Source of the DNA: Bacteroides neonati
GTDB taxonomy: Bacteria; Bacteroidota; Bacteroidia; Bacteroidales; Bacteroidaceae
DNA: 64,000 bases
NCBI RefSeq assembly: GCF_000499785.1
Contig: NZ_HG726023.1
Location: 531,791 to 595,790, forward strand
Direction: 5' to 3'
A model generated the notes under the pieces. It was not told the origin of the DNA and did no database searches. It saw nothing but the letters and a program-made list of their open reading frames with translations. Position numbers and translations under genes: made by a program. Positions 34,183-43,819 of this stretch are shown here, one piece after another. Position 1 is the stretch's first letter. Every line of letters begins with the position of its first letter.

Positions 34183-36464
34183 CGGCTTATTTTCTTCTTA
34201 GCAACAATCGCATCGATAACAGCTACGGCGGTGATATTAACAATGTCGCGCACCGAGCTTTCGATGTCTGTAAAATGAATCGGTTTATTTAATCCCATCT
34301 GAATCGGTCCGATCAGCTCGGTATCAGTCATTGCCTGAATCAGCTTATACCCCGAGTTGGCCGAACTCAGGTTCGGGAATACCAAGGTATTGACCTCTTT
34401 GCCGAACAACCGGGTAAAGGGATATTTCTTATCGCGCAGTTCGCGGTTCATGGCAAAGTTTACCTGCATCTCGCCATCGATAGCCAGTTCGGGAAACTCT
34501 TGTTGCATCGAGGCTACTGCTTCGTGCATTTTCAGCGGGCTACCTATGGAGTCCGAACCGAAGTTAGAGTATGAAAGCATAGCCATAACCGGTGTCTGGT
34601 TAAAGAACTTCACTGTTTCGGCCGCCAGTTTAGCTACATCGGTCAGTGTTTCCGTATCCGGATGACGGTTGATCAGCGTATCGGCCAAAAAGTACGTTCT
34701 CTTTTTGGAGTTCAATATATGCATGGTACCGAAGTGTTTGTATCCGGGCTTAATACCGATCACCTCTTTGGCTACCTTAATTGTATTGGTGTATTTGGTA
34801 TACAGTCCGGTGATAAATGCATCGGCATCACCCGTCTCTACCATCATCATACCAAAATAGTTACGCTCGAACATCTTGTCTATTCCCTCCTCATAGGTAG
34901 CACCTTCGCGGGCACGCTTCGTAGCCAATATCTGCGCATATCGTTCGCGTCGTTCCGTTTCGCAGTCATGGCGCAGGTTTACGATCTCTATACCTTCAAG
35001 GTTTAGGTCGAGCTCTTTGGCCAATTTATGAATACGTTCGTCGTTTCCTAATATAATAGGTTGGCAGATACCTTCCGACTTCGCTTCAACTGCGGCCTTC
35101 AGCATATTGGGGTGACCTCCTTCGGCAAATACAACACGTTGCGGGTTGCGACGGGCAGTATCGTAAAGTTGGCGGGTTAGCTTCGATTCATAACCCATCA
35201 ACTCGCGTAAGCGGAGTTTATAGGCATCCCAATCTTCAATATCTTTACGAGCTACCCCACTCTCCATAGCAGCGCGAGCCACCGCACATGATACTTCGGT
35301 GATAAGGCGTGGATCTACCGGTTTGGGGATGAAATATTCGGCACCAAAGCTAAAGTTATTCATATGATAAGCCTCGTTCACCACGTCGGGAACCGGCTGT
35401 TTGGCGAGATTGGCAATGGCGTATACGGCCGCAATTTTCATGTCTTCGTTGATGGCACTGGCTTGTGTGTCGAGTGCACCACGGAAGATGTAAGGGAATC
35501 CGATTACATTATTAATCTGATTCGGATAATCGGAACGACCGGTTGCCATCAGTACATCCGGGCGTGCGCTCATTGCATCTTCATACGATATTTCGGGTGT
35601 AGGGTTTGCCAATGCAAATACAATAGGCGACGAGGCCATGCTGCGCACCATGTCTTGGCTCAACACATTGCCTTTTGACAGGCCAAGGAACATATCGGCA
35701 CCCCGTACGGCTTCTTCGAGTGTATGTATATCGGTGCGGCTTGTCGCAAAATATCTTTTTTGATCGTTCAGGTCTTTGCGTTCCAGGTTGATAACACCTT
35801 TACTGTCTACCATGACAATGTTTTCGAGGCGGGCACCGAGCGATACGTATAGTTTGGTACACGATATGGCCGAAGCACCTGCTCCGTTCACTACGATTTT
35901 TACCTCTTCAATTTTCTTTCCGGCTACTTCGAGTGCATTGAGTAAGCCCGCACTTGAAATGATGGCCGTTCCGTGTTGGTCGTCGTGCATCACCGGAATG
36001 TCCAGTTCTTCTTTGAGTCGACGCTCAATCTCAAAACATTCGGGTGCTTTGATGTCTTCGAGGTTAATACCGCCGAAAGTAGGAGCAATCGCTTTTACCG
36101 CTTCGATAAACTTCTCCGGATCTTTCTCGTCTACCTCGATGTCGAACACATCGATACCTGCATAGATCTTGAAAAGCAATCCCTTTCCTTCCATTACCGG
36201 CTTACCACTCAATGCACCGATATCTCCCAAACCAAGCACGGCTGTTCCGTTTGAGATAACAGCAACCAGATTGCCTTTGGCTGTATATTTGTAAGCGTTT
36301 TGCGGATCTTTTTCTATTTCCAAACAAGGTTCAGCTACACCGGGCGAATAGGCCAGCGAAAGATCTGTTTGGGTACTGTAGGGCTTTGTAGGCACTACTT
36401 CAATTTTGCCTGGTTTACCCTGTGAGTGGTAGAGTAAAGCGGCTTCTTTGGTGATTTTAGCCAT
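34179..36464 (-). CDS. maeB: NADP-dependent malic enzyme with phosphotransacetylase-like domain
   Basis: 761 residues. Residues 1-410 are the malic enzyme: [35 protein letters not shown], the acid pair in [17 protein letters not shown] and the NADP fold [16 protein letters not shown]. It oxidatively decarboxylates malate to pyruvate with NADP in the cytoplasm. Residues 430-761 resemble phosphate acetyltransferase ([15 protein letters not shown] onward, then [18 protein letters not shown]), a regulatory domain that senses acetyl-CoA in E. coli MaeB. A box TACATTTG is at 36508-36501. The small membrane protein gene follows with an ATGA overlap. Confidence 0.96.
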   Translation of the reverse strand: MAKITKEAALLYHSQGKPGKIEVVPTKPYSTQTDLSLAYSPGVAEPCLEIEKDPQNAYKYTAKGNLVAVISNGTAVLGLGDIGALSGKPVMEGKGLLFKIYAGIDVFDIEVDEKDPEKFIEAVKAIAPTFGGINLEDIKAPECFEIERRLKEELDIPVMHDDQHGTAIISSAGLLNALEVAGKKIEEVKIVVNGAGASAISCTKLYVSLGARLENIVMVDSKGVINLERKDLNDQKRYFATSRTDIHTLEEAVRGADMFLGLSKGNVLSQDMVRSMASSPIVFALANPTPEISYEDAMSARPDVLMATGRSDYPNQINNVIGFPYIFRGALDTQASAINEDMKIAAVYAIANLAKQPVPDVVNEAYHMNNFSFGAEYFIPKPVDPRLITEVSCAVARAAMESGVARKDIEDWDAYKLRLRELMGYESKLTRQLYDTARRNPQRVVFAEGGHPNMLKAAVEAKSEGICQPIILGNDERIHKLAKELDLNLEGIEIVNLRHDCETERRERYAQILATKRAREGATYEEGIDKMFERNYFGMMMVETGDADAFITGLYTKYTNTIKVAKEVIGIKPGYKHFGTMHILNSKKRTYFLADTLINRHPDTETLTDVAKLAAETVKFFNQTPVMAMLSYSNFGSDSIGSPLKMHEAVASMQQEFPELAIDGEMQVNFAMNRELRDKKYPFTRLFGKEVNTLVFPNLSSANSGYKLIQAMTDTELIGPIQMGLNKPIHFTDIESSVRDIVNITAVAVIDAIVAKKKISR

Positions 36465-36564
36465 GATTCTAACTATTTAATAAAGGTTATCAATTGCTCG
36501 CAAATGTAGCAATAAAACAGATGAATTATAGCTTTTTTAGTATAATTTCTGTTTAAATTATAAC

Positions 36565-36611
36565 AAAAAGGCACAAAAATACAAAATATTGTTTTGCTTT
36601 TGTGCCTTTTT
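36565..36611 (-). terminator. Terminator of metY
   Basis: AAAAAGGCACAAAA (36565-36578) is complementary to TTTTGTGCCTTTTT (36598-36611). The stem carries its own A and T tracts, so it may work both ways. Confidence 0.8.
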
Positions 36612-36628
36612 GCATAAGGTTGGTATGA

Positions 36629-37909
36629 TTATTGATTCAGTGCCTGTTCGATGTCGGCAATAATGTCATCGGCATTCTCAATTCCTACCGATAAACGGAT
36701 CAAATCCGGGCGTACACCTGCCTCTGTCAACTGTTCGTCGGTTAGTTGTCGATGGGTATGACTGGCCGGATGGAGTACACACGTACGAGCATCTGCCACG
36801 TGTGTTACGATGGCTACCAGTTGCAATGAATCCATGAAACGGGTGGCCACTTCGCGCTCTCCTTTGAGCCCGAACGAAATAACTCCACACGAACCGTTGG
36901 GTAGGTATTTCTGTGCTAAGTCATAATACTTGTTGCCCGGCAGGCTGCAATAGTTTACCCATGCTACCTTCTCGTTTTTTTCGAGGTATTGTGCTACCTT
37001 CAATGCATTGTTGCAGTGTTGAGGCATACGCAAGTGGAGTGTCTCTAATCCCAGATTCAGCAAGAATGCGTTTTGCGGTCCTTGCGCACTGCCCAGGTCG
37101 CGCATCAGCTGTGCTGTTGCTTTGGTTAGGTAAGCCATTTTACCGAATGCGGTAGTATAGGTCAGTCCGTGATACGATTCGTCCGGAGTACATAGTCCGG
37201 GGAATTTTTCGGCATGCGCTTCCCAATCAAAGTTTCCACTATCGACAATACAGCCCCCTACGCTTGTGGCGTGTCCGTCCATGTATTTGGTGGTCGAATG
37301 TACAATGATGTCTGCACCCCATTCAAACGGGCGGCAGTTAATCGGGGTGGGGAATGTGTTGTCTACAATCAAGGGTACACCGTGGCTGTGTGCTATGCGA
37401 GCGAACTTTTCAATATCGAGTACCTCGAGTGAGGGGTTGGATATCGTTTCTCCGAAAAGAGCTTTCGTGTTGGGGCGAAAAGCTGCTCCGATCTCTTCCT
37501 CACTTGCATCGGGGCTTACAAAAGTTACCTCCACACCCAGTTTCTTCATGGTTACGCCGAACAGGTTGAATGTACCTCCGTAGATAGCCGATGAGCAAAC
37601 GAAGTGGTCGCCGGACTGACAGATATTAAACAGTGCATAGAAGTTGGCTGCTTGTCCGCTAGAGGTAAGCATGGCTCCTACACCCCCTTCGAGAGCAGCA
37701 ATCTTGGCTGCTACCGCATCATTCGTGGGGTTTTGCAAGCGCGTATAGAAGTAGCCGCTCTCTTCGAGGTCGAAGAGACGTGCCATTTGTTCGCTTGTTT
37801 CATATTTAAATGTAGTGCTTTGATAGATAGGTAACACACGAGGTTCACCTTTTTTCGGATTCCACCCTGCTTGTACACACAAGGTTTCGGGCTTGAGATG
37901 TTTTGCCAT
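36629..37909 (-). CDS. metY: O-acetylhomoserine sulfhydrylase (aminocarboxypropyltransferase)
   Basis: 426 residues, PLP-dependent Cys/Met metabolism family. It makes homocysteine from O-acetylhomoserine and sulfide. The N-terminus KPETLCVQAGW and PIYQSTTFKYET are typical; the PLP lysine is in VHSTTKYMDGHATSVGG; GETISNPSLEVLDIEKFA and VDNTFPTP hold the cofactor-binding aspartate; the C-terminal LIRLSVGIENADDIIADI closes the chain. The length of about 425 distinguishes it from cystathionine gamma-synthase (about 380). A TACTTTTG box is at 37967-37960; no methionine riboswitch is visible in the short leader. It is divergent from the amidase gene. Confidence 0.95.
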   Translation of the reverse strand: MAKHLKPETLCVQAGWNPKKGEPRVLPIYQSTTFKYETSEQMARLFDLEESGYFYTRLQNPTNDAVAAKIAALEGGVGAMLTSSGQAANFYALFNICQSGDHFVCSSAIYGGTFNLFGVTMKKLGVEVTFVSPDASEEEIGAAFRPNTKALFGETISNPSLEVLDIEKFARIAHSHGVPLIVDNTFPTPINCRPFEWGADIIVHSTTKYMDGHATSVGGCIVDSGNFDWEAHAEKFPGLCTPDESYHGLTYTTAFGKMAYLTKATAQLMRDLGSAQGPQNAFLLNLGLETLHLRMPQHCNNALKVAQYLEKNEKVAWVNYCSLPGNKYYDLAQKYLPNGSCGVISFGLKGEREVATRFMDSLQLVAIVTHVADARTCVLHPASHTHRQLTDEQLTEAGVRPDLIRLSVGIENADDIIADIEQALNQ

Positions 37910-37959
37910 AAGGATATTGGTTTTATTGATTGAACACCTTAAATAAAGAGAATATGGCG

Positions 37960-37988
37960 CAAAAGTAGCTAAAATTATTGTAATTTTG
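37960..37988. promoter_or_regulatory. Divergent -7 boxes of metY and the amidase gene
   Basis: TACTTTTG on the minus strand (37967-37960) for metY, and TAATTTTG on the plus strand (37981-37988) for the amidase gene. The two start regions are about 20 bases apart, so the promoters must face each other over the same DNA. Confidence 0.55.
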
Positions 37989-38018
37989 CTCGCAAATATG
38001 ACATTGTATATCGTAAGT

Positions 38019-39047
38019 ATGAAGAAACAAATTTGTTTGTTGGCATTCCTGTGTTTGGTTATATTCCCTCTGTCACTCTTTGCTCAGGAGCGAGCTACTC
38101 CAAGGCGTGGAGAGGGAATATCGACTTTTCTCGAACGCCATCATCGCAGTGGAATGCGCTATCAGAAATCATTTATCGAATTAAACCGTAAGAAGTTAGG
38201 GAAGAGCGAGACACTTAAACTAGGTGTTAGTTATGTGTTGCCACCACTTCGCGAGAAACAAAGATCGGACGTGCAAAGCGATGTTTCCTCTACGAAAGCC
38301 CGTTCTAAAAAATCTACTTTCAACGAGCCTCTTTTTGGCAAAGCATCGGCTCACGTTAAACCTACTTCTACGCGCTTGCGCAATGCTTGCTTTTATGTTG
38401 TGAGTGGGCATGGCGGTCCCGATCCGGGTGCTATCGGCAAAGTAGGCAACCGAGAACTTCACGAAGATGAATATGCCTACGACATTGCCTTGCGACTGGC
38501 ACGCAACCTGATGCTCGAGGGTGCTGAAGTGCGCATCATCATTCAAGATGCAAAAGACGGTATTCGCGATGAGCCTTACCTTTCGAATAGTAAACGCGAA
38601 ACGTGTATGGGAGATGCCATCCCCCTGAACCAGGTCAAGCGTTTGCAGCAACGATGTGACAAGATCAACGCGCACTATCGTGTTGATCGTAAACAGTACC
38701 GTTATTGCCGTGCCATTTTTATTCATGTGGATAGTCGTAGTAAGAAGCAACAAACCGATGTTTTCTTCTATCACTCCACGCAAAAAGCAGATAGTAAGCG
38801 ACTGGCCAACACGATGAAAGATACTTTTGAGTCGAAATACGACAAGCATCAACCCAACCGGGGCTTCTCCGGTACCGTGAGTGGTCGTAACCTTTTTGTG
38901 TTGTCTCATGCCCGGCCAACTTCTGTTTTTGTTGAGTTGGGCAATATTCAAAACTCTTTTGACCAACAGCGCTTTGTGATGAGCTCAAACCGTCAGGCAC
39001 TTGCCAAATGGTTAACCGAGGGCTTTCTAAAGGATGCAGCACAGTAG
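38019..39047 (+). CDS. N-acetylmuramoyl-L-alanine amidase (Amidase_3-like), exported
   Basis: 342 residues from MKKQICLLAFLCLVIFPLSLFAQ, a clear signal peptide; an ATG 33 bases upstream is less likely. A short LysM-like stretch (GISTFLERHHRSGMRYQKSF, then LNRKKLGKSETLKLGVSYVL) precedes a basic linker. The amidase core shows VVSGHGGPDPGAIGK (first zinc His), HEDEYAYDIALRLARNL (zinc Glu), IFIHVDSR (second His) and VFVELGN (catalytic Glu). Amidases cut the bond between MurNAc and the peptide during cell separation and wall turnover. A candidate small RNA gene lies downstream. Confidence 0.88.
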   Translation: MKKQICLLAFLCLVIFPLSLFAQERATPRRGEGISTFLERHHRSGMRYQKSFIELNRKKLGKSETLKLGVSYVLPPLREKQRSDVQSDVSSTKARSKKSTFNEPLFGKASAHVKPTSTRLRNACFYVVSGHGGPDPGAIGKVGNRELHEDEYAYDIALRLARNLMLEGAEVRIIIQDAKDGIRDEPYLSNSKRETCMGDAIPLNQVKRLQQRCDKINAHYRVDRKQYRYCRAIFIHVDSRSKKQQTDVFFYHSTQKADSKRLANTMKDTFESKYDKHQPNRGFSGTVSGRNLFVLSHARPTSVFVELGNIQNSFDQQRFVMSSNRQALAKWLTEGFLKDAAQ

Positions 39048-39177
39048 TTTGCTAATTGATTTATATCAAGAGATGTGTATATAAATGTGTTAATTGTTAA
39101 CAAGAAAAGGCTGAATTGTTAATCGCGAAGGTAATCTCTTAAACCGTGTTATAATATAGCCTCTTTTGCTTGTATAA

Positions 39178-39208
39178 TTTGCTATTCACGCAAAAGTGCT
39201 TACCTTTG
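39178..39208 (+). promoter_or_regulatory. Promoter of small RNA copy B
   Basis: TTTG (39178-39181), a 19-base spacer and TACCTTTG (39201-39208), a full match to the Bacteroidetes promoter layout. Start expected near 39214. Confidence 0.75.
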
Positions 39209-39280
39209 CACTGTGTTTTTCATAGTATTAGATTTAAGGTTAACAAAGATTGGCTGTCTGGGAAGATAGCCTTTTTTTAT
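39201..39280 (+). ncRNA. Candidate small RNA with its own terminator (copy B)
   Basis: The block from 39201 to about 39248 is identical to copy A at 15280. After one differing base and TTGG comes a hairpin GGCTGTCT-GGGA-AGATAGCC (39252-39271, one G-U pair) and seven T. The expected transcript is about 60-65 bases: a conserved single-stranded 5' part and a variable terminator stem. That a long run is unchanged between two gene-free sites 24 kb apart, while the terminator stem has changed with its pairing kept, argues for a functional RNA. Bacteroides is known to carry families of paralogous small RNAs; whether this is one of the named families must be tested. Confidence 0.75.
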
Positions 39281-39354
39281 ATCTTTTTTGTCAGTATGAT
39301 CTTTTTATAAACTCTTTTGTGTAATTTTGCACATTCAATTTAATGCAAAAGAAC

Positions 39355-42300
39355 ATGAAAAACTTAATTGGCCATTGTAGGCAGAAAAAAGCAATTTTGC
39401 TTATGATCGCCTTGCCTTTGATGTCTTCCTTTACGCCTGTTCAGGCAATGCAAAGGCAGGAAAGTACAACCACAGTAGCGCAACAACGTGTGACTATTGT
39501 CAGTGCGAAACAAATCAATCCGACTACGATTGAAGTACTGTTTTCTGATAACCAGCGAATGGCATTCGACTTCTACGGAGAGAATATCTTCAGGGTATTT
39601 CAGGATAATTCGGGAGGGATTATCAGAGATCCCCAAGCCAAGCCCGAAGCTCAGATTCTGGTGAATAATCCTCGAAAATCTCTTTCAAAGCTAACATTAA
39701 ATGATGAAGGTGGTCTTATATCCATGACTACCGGTACGGTGAAGGTGCAGCTGGATAAGCAGACTTCGCTTCTGAAAGTCACCAACCTGGCTACCAATAC
39801 AGTTGTTCTCGAAGAGATAGCACCGGTATCGTTTCAAAAAGGCAAAGTTCAGCTTACGCTGAAAGAGAATCCACAAGAGTATTTTTATGGGGGCGGTATA
39901 CAGAACGGACGCTTTTCGCACAAAGGGAAGGTTATTTCGATTGAGAACCAGAATAGCTGGACGGATGGGGGAGTGGCTTCGCCAAACCCTTATTATTGGT
40001 CTACGGGAGGATATGCCGCTATGTGGTATACGTTCAAGAAAGGACAGTATGACTTTGGTGCCACCGAACAAGGAAAGGTGAAGTTGAGTCATGAAACCGA
40101 CTATCTCGATGTGTTTTATATGATAAACGACGGAGCAGTTGCTCTGTTGAATGATTTCTATCAGCTAACCGGAAACCCGGTATTGCTCCCTAAATTCGGT
40201 TTTTATCAAGGACACCTCAATGCTTATAATCGCGATTTCTGGAAGGAAGACGAAAAAGGGATTCTGTTCGAAGACGGTAAGCGTTACAAAGAGAGCCAAA
40301 AAGATAACGGTGGAGTCAAAGAGTCGCTCAACGGCGAAAAGAATAACTACCAGTTCTCCGCTCGTGCGGTGATCGATCGGTATAAGAATCACGATATGCC
40401 CTTTGGATGGTTGCTTCCTAACGATGGTTATGGTGCCGGATACGGGCAGACCGAAACGTTGGACGGAAACATTCAAAACCTCAAAAGCCTCGGCGATTAT
40501 GCTCGCAAGAACGGAGTAGAGATTGGCTTGTGGACGCAATCGGACTTGCACCCCAAACCCGAGATCAGTGCTTTGCTGCAAAGAGATATCGTGAAAGAGG
40601 TGAGAGATGCAGGTGTACGCGTACTGAAAACCGATGTAGCCTGGGTAGGAGCCGGCTATTCGTTCGGATTGAACGGAGTAGCCGATGTAGGCCATATCAT
40701 GCCTTACTACGGCAATGATGCCCGTCCGTTTATTATCTCACTCGATGGTTGGGCGGGAACACAACGGTATGCCGGTATATGGTCGGGCGACCAAACGGGT
40801 GGCGTATGGGAATATATTCGTTTCCACATCCCCACTTACATCGGTTCGGGACTATCGGGACAACCTAACATCTGTTCGGATATGGACGGTATTTTCGGCG
40901 GTAAGAACCTGGTGGTAAACACACGCGACTTTCAATGGAAAACCTTTACCCCCATGCAACTCAATATGGATGGATGGGGATCGAACGAAAAATATCCGCA
41001 TGCATTGGGAGAGCCTGCCACCTCTATCAACCGATGGTATCTGAAACTCAAATCGGAGTTGATGCCCTATGCCTATAGCATTGCCAGAGAGGCTGTCGAT
41101 GGTTTGCCGATGATGAGAGCAATGTTCCTCGAATACCCCAATGCCTATACCCAAGGCATGGCTACTCAATATCAGTTTATGTATGGCCCCAGCCTGTTGG
41201 TTGCCCCCATTTATCAGGTTACCAAGGCCAATGACAAGGGCGACGATATCCGCAACGGCATCTACCTGCCCGAAGGTTCATGGGTCGATTACTTCAGCGG
41301 AGAGCTGTACGAAGGAAATTGTATCCTGAACTCCTTTGCATCTCCTTTGTGGAAGTTGCCCGTCTTTGTGAAAAACGGAGCCATCATCCCCCTGACGAAC
41401 CCCAACAACAATGTATCGGAGATCAATAAGAACGTACGTATGTACGAGCTTTACCCCTATGGAACCACTTCGTTTGTTGAATACGATGACGATGGAACCT
41501 CGGAAGCCTACAAACTGGGTCAGGGTGCAACGACTCGCATCGAATCGGTTGTCGATAACAAAGGTCGTGCAACGATCACTTTGGCACCCACTACCGGTAG
41601 TTTCGATGGATTTGTCAAAGAGAAAGCAACCGAGTTTACCATCAACGTAACCCAACAGCCCAAGAAAGTATGGGCAACGATCGGTCGGAAGAAAGTGAAG
41701 CTGGTCGAAGCTGCTTCGATGGAGCAGTTCATGGCCGGTGAGAATACTTATTTCTATGACGCAACACCCAATCTGAATAAGTTTGCTACCAAAGGCAGCG
41801 AATTCGAGAAGGTTGTGATAACTAAGAATCCTCAGGTACGCGTTAAATTGGCTGCTTCGGATATTACTGCACAAGCCACTGTGCTTCATGTAGAAGGTTT
41901 TGTCTTTGCTCCTGCCAACCAACAACGTGTGTCGTCGGGCGCACTTACCGGTTCGCTCAGGGCACAGATAACCCCTGAAAACACCGAAGCCTATACGCTG
42001 AAACCCACCTGGAATAAAATAGCCAATGCCGATTATTACGAAATAGAGTTCAACGGCATGCTTTATACCACGATCAAAGATACCGAATTGCTGTTCGACG
42101 GATTGTCTGCCGAAACACCCTATCGCTTTAAGCTGCGCGCTGTCAACAAAGACGGTTACTCAGACTGGACGGAGTTTGGTGTCACCACTAAATCAAATCC
42201 GTTGGAGTTTGCCATTCAAGGTATCGAAGCCGAAACATCGGCCAAGAATCAAGGAGGCTTTGGTGTGGATCGTTTGTTCAATTTCGATGAGTCGGGTGAT

Positions 42301-43260
42301 AACTGGCACACAAAGTATCGTGTCAATGCCATGCCAATCGAAATGGTTATCGACCTGAAAACAGTCAACCAGTTAGATAAATTCCACTACCTGCCCCGTA
42401 CCGATGGTGGCAACGGAACCCTACTCAAAGGCAGTGTAGCTTATAGCACCGATAAGGAGAACTGGACAGAGGCGGGCGCCTTTACTTGGGAGCGCAACGG
42501 AGATGTGAAGGTATTTAGCTTCTCAGGACATCCCTCGGCTCGTTACATCAAGCTGCTGGTTACCGAAGGTGTAGGCAACTACGGATCGGGCAGGGAGCTT
42601 TATGTATTCAAAGTGCCCGGCACAGAAGGCTATCTGCAAGGAGATGTAAATAACGACGGCAAGATCGACAAGAACGACTTGACCTCTTATACCAACTATA
42701 CCGGATTGAGAAAAGGCGATGCCGACTTCGAAGGCTATATCAGCAACGGCGATATCAATAAGAACGATTTAATCGATGCTTACGATATCTCAATCGTGGC
42801 TACCCAACTTACCGACGAGGACGATAGTGCCGCAGATGAAGAAGAGGCCAACGCAGAGGCAGCCAAAGATTCTATCCACGTAGGTGGAACCATTGAACTG
42901 ACCACTGCCAAGAAAGTGTATGCAAAAGACGAAACCATCGACGTGCTGGTGAAAGGCATCAACCTCTCTTCGGTCAATGCGATTAGTTTTGCCTTACCTT
43001 ACAATCAGCAGGATTATGAATTTGTCGGCATACAGCCATTGAATATGAAAAAGATGGAAAACTTGACGAACGACAGGCTGCATACCGATGGCTCGAAAGT
43101 ATTGTATCCTACTTTTGTAAACGTAGGCCGGAAAGAAGCTCTTGAAGGCTCTGCCGATCTGTTTGTACTGAAGCTTAAAGCCAAACGAAAAGTAACGTTC
43201 GGTTTGAAACCGCTCAGCGGATTCTTGGTCGATAAGCAGTTGAATACACATAAGTTTTAA
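39355..43260 (+). CDS. GH31 glycosidase with FN3, discoidin, dockerin and cohesin-like modules, secreted
   Basis: About 1301 residues; an in-frame ATG at 39343 is the alternative start. A signal peptide (KAILLMIALPLMSSFTPVQA) is followed by a mutarotase-like N-domain (to about 210), and the GH31 barrel with VLKTDVAWVG (nucleophile Asp) and WSGDQTGGVWEY (acid/base Asp). A DUF5110-type domain, an FN3 domain (about 850-945), a discoidin/F5-8C domain (about 945-1090), a dockerin with paired calcium loops (GDVNNDGKIDKNDL and GDINKNDLIDAYDI) and a cohesin-like C-terminal domain (from about 1180) follow. GH31 enzymes release alpha-glucose or alpha-xylose; the substrate is not shown. No SusCD pair is adjacent. 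Dockerin and cohesin on one chain could bind each other or make chains. Confidence 0.9.
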   Translation: MKNLIGHCRQKKAILLMIALPLMSSFTPVQAMQRQESTTTVAQQRVTIVSAKQINPTTIEVLFSDNQRMAFDFYGENIFRVFQDNSGGIIRDPQAKPEAQILVNNPRKSLSKLTLNDEGGLISMTTGTVKVQLDKQTSLLKVTNLATNTVVLEEIAPVSFQKGKVQLTLKENPQEYFYGGGIQNGRFSHKGKVISIENQNSWTDGGVASPNPYYWSTGGYAAMWYTFKKGQYDFGATEQGKVKLSHETDYLDVFYMINDGAVALLNDFYQLTGNPVLLPKFGFYQGHLNAYNRDFWKEDEKGILFEDGKRYKESQKDNGGVKESLNGEKNNYQFSARAVIDRYKNHDMPFGWLLPNDGYGAGYGQTETLDGNIQNLKSLGDYARKNGVEIGLWTQSDLHPKPEISALLQRDIVKEVRDAGVRVLKTDVAWVGAGYSFGLNGVADVGHIMPYYGNDARPFIISLDGWAGTQRYAGIWSGDQTGGVWEYIRFHIPTYIGSGLSGQPNICSDMDGIFGGKNLVVNTRDFQWKTFTPMQLNMDGWGSNEKYPHALGEPATSINRWYLKLKSELMPYAYSIAREAVDGLPMMRAMFLEYPNAYTQGMATQYQFMYGPSLLVAPIYQVTKANDKGDDIRNGIYLPEGSWVDYFSGELYEGNCILNSFASPLWKLPVFVKNGAIIPLTNPNNNVSEINKNVRMYELYPYGTTSFVEYDDDGTSEAYKLGQGATTRIESVVDNKGRATITLAPTTGSFDGFVKEKATEFTINVTQQPKKVWATIGRKKVKLVEAASMEQFMAGENTYFYDATPNLNKFATKGSEFEKVVITKNPQVRVKLAASDITAQATVLHVEGFVFAPANQQRVSSGALTGSLRAQITPENTEAYTLKPTWNKIANADYYEIEFNGMLYTTIKDTELLFDGLSAETPYRFKLRAVNKDGYSDWTEFGVTTKSNPLEFAIQGIEAETSAKNQGGFGVDRLFNFDESGDNWHTKYRVNAMPIEMVIDLKTVNQLDKFHYLPRTDGGNGTLLKGSVAYSTDKENWTEAGAFTWERNGDVKVFSFSGHPSARYIKLLVTEGVGNYGSGRELYVFKVPGTEGYLQGDVNNDGKIDKNDLTSYTNYTGLRKGDADFEGYISNGDINKNDLIDAYDISIVATQLTDEDDSAADEEEANAEAAKDSIHVGGTIELTTAKKVYAKDETIDVLVKGINLSSVNAISFALPYNQQDYEFVGIQPLNMKKMENLTNDRLHTDGSKVLYPTFVNVGRKEALEGSADLFVLKLKAKRKVTFGLKPLSGFLVDKQLNTHKF

Positions 43261-43288
43261 AAACGAGTTGTTGTAAATAATAAGAAGG

Positions 43289-43330
43289 TTGGCTGCCATG
43301 GAATGTATATTCTGTGGCAGCCATTTTTTT
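43289..43330 (+). terminator. Terminator of the GH31 gene
   Basis: TGGCTGCCA (43290-43298) pairs with TGGCAGCCA (43315-43323), with an inner GAAT/ATTC pairing, then seven T. Confidence 0.85.
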
Positions 43331-43819
43331 GTGCGTATACACTATTTAGCGATTCGGATAACCTCTTGTGTAAGAGTATGTAGTTTTGGCACCAAAGAGT
43401 ACGTATTCTTGCATACCAAAACTATATATTTAACGCAGCGTTAAAATAGTTCTTATTCAAACAACGAAAATGACTATGATATATGCTTGGTGTAAATGAT
43501 TTAAGTGGTTTATATACAATTGTTTATAAGCTGTTTTCCCTTTTGCTCATCGTATCTGTTTCTTTCTTTGCTTGATCTGTTTTTCTTTTCATCTTTCACT
43601 TCTAGGTAATGATACTTGTTCTTTTGATAACTAGTCTCGAACTATTTATTCTTTATAAGGTTGCCATTCTGCTGTCAATCAGATAATAATAGCACCTTAT
43701 GGTCCTTTCGTGATGAATACTCGGGATGAGTTAATACAGGTCTTTGACTATTTTAATAATGGGAAATTTGGGTATTTGGAAGATTAAACATCAAGGTGAG
43801 AGTACAATCTTTAAGGATT
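43331..43819. other. Gap between the GH31 and ABC-F genes
   Basis: AT-rich, no intact gene. The only coding trace is the pirin fragment at 43659-43787. I see no promoter, RNA or repeat that I can support in 43331-43650. This marks the left limit of the accessory island. Confidence 0.5.
43659..43787 (+). pseudogene. Pirin-family C-terminal fragment
   Basis: 43 codons, open only to this short stretch, give APYGPFVMNTRDELIQVF then DYFNNGKFGYLED and a stop. This matches the end of pirin proteins (usual form AYGPFVMNT followed by an acidic helix and G-K/R-F/M-G). The N-terminal 240 residues are missing and no start codon exists, so it is a relic. It lies just upstream of the 3' end of the convergent ABC-F gene, consistent with an insertion or deletion that removed the rest. 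Confidence 0.7.

Larger units (their letters stand above)
39048..39354. other. Gap holding the second candidate small RNA and the GH31 upstream region
   Basis: The first 150 bases are AT-rich with no feature I can support. 39178-39276 is the promoter and body of small RNA copy B. TAATTTTG at 39322-39329 is a -7 box for the GH31 gene, without a well-placed -33 box. Confidence 0.6.

Noticed and set aside
37910..37985. SAM or other riboswitch ahead of metY
   Set aside because: The gap is only 76 bases and shares divergent promoters; no room or motif for a known riboswitch.
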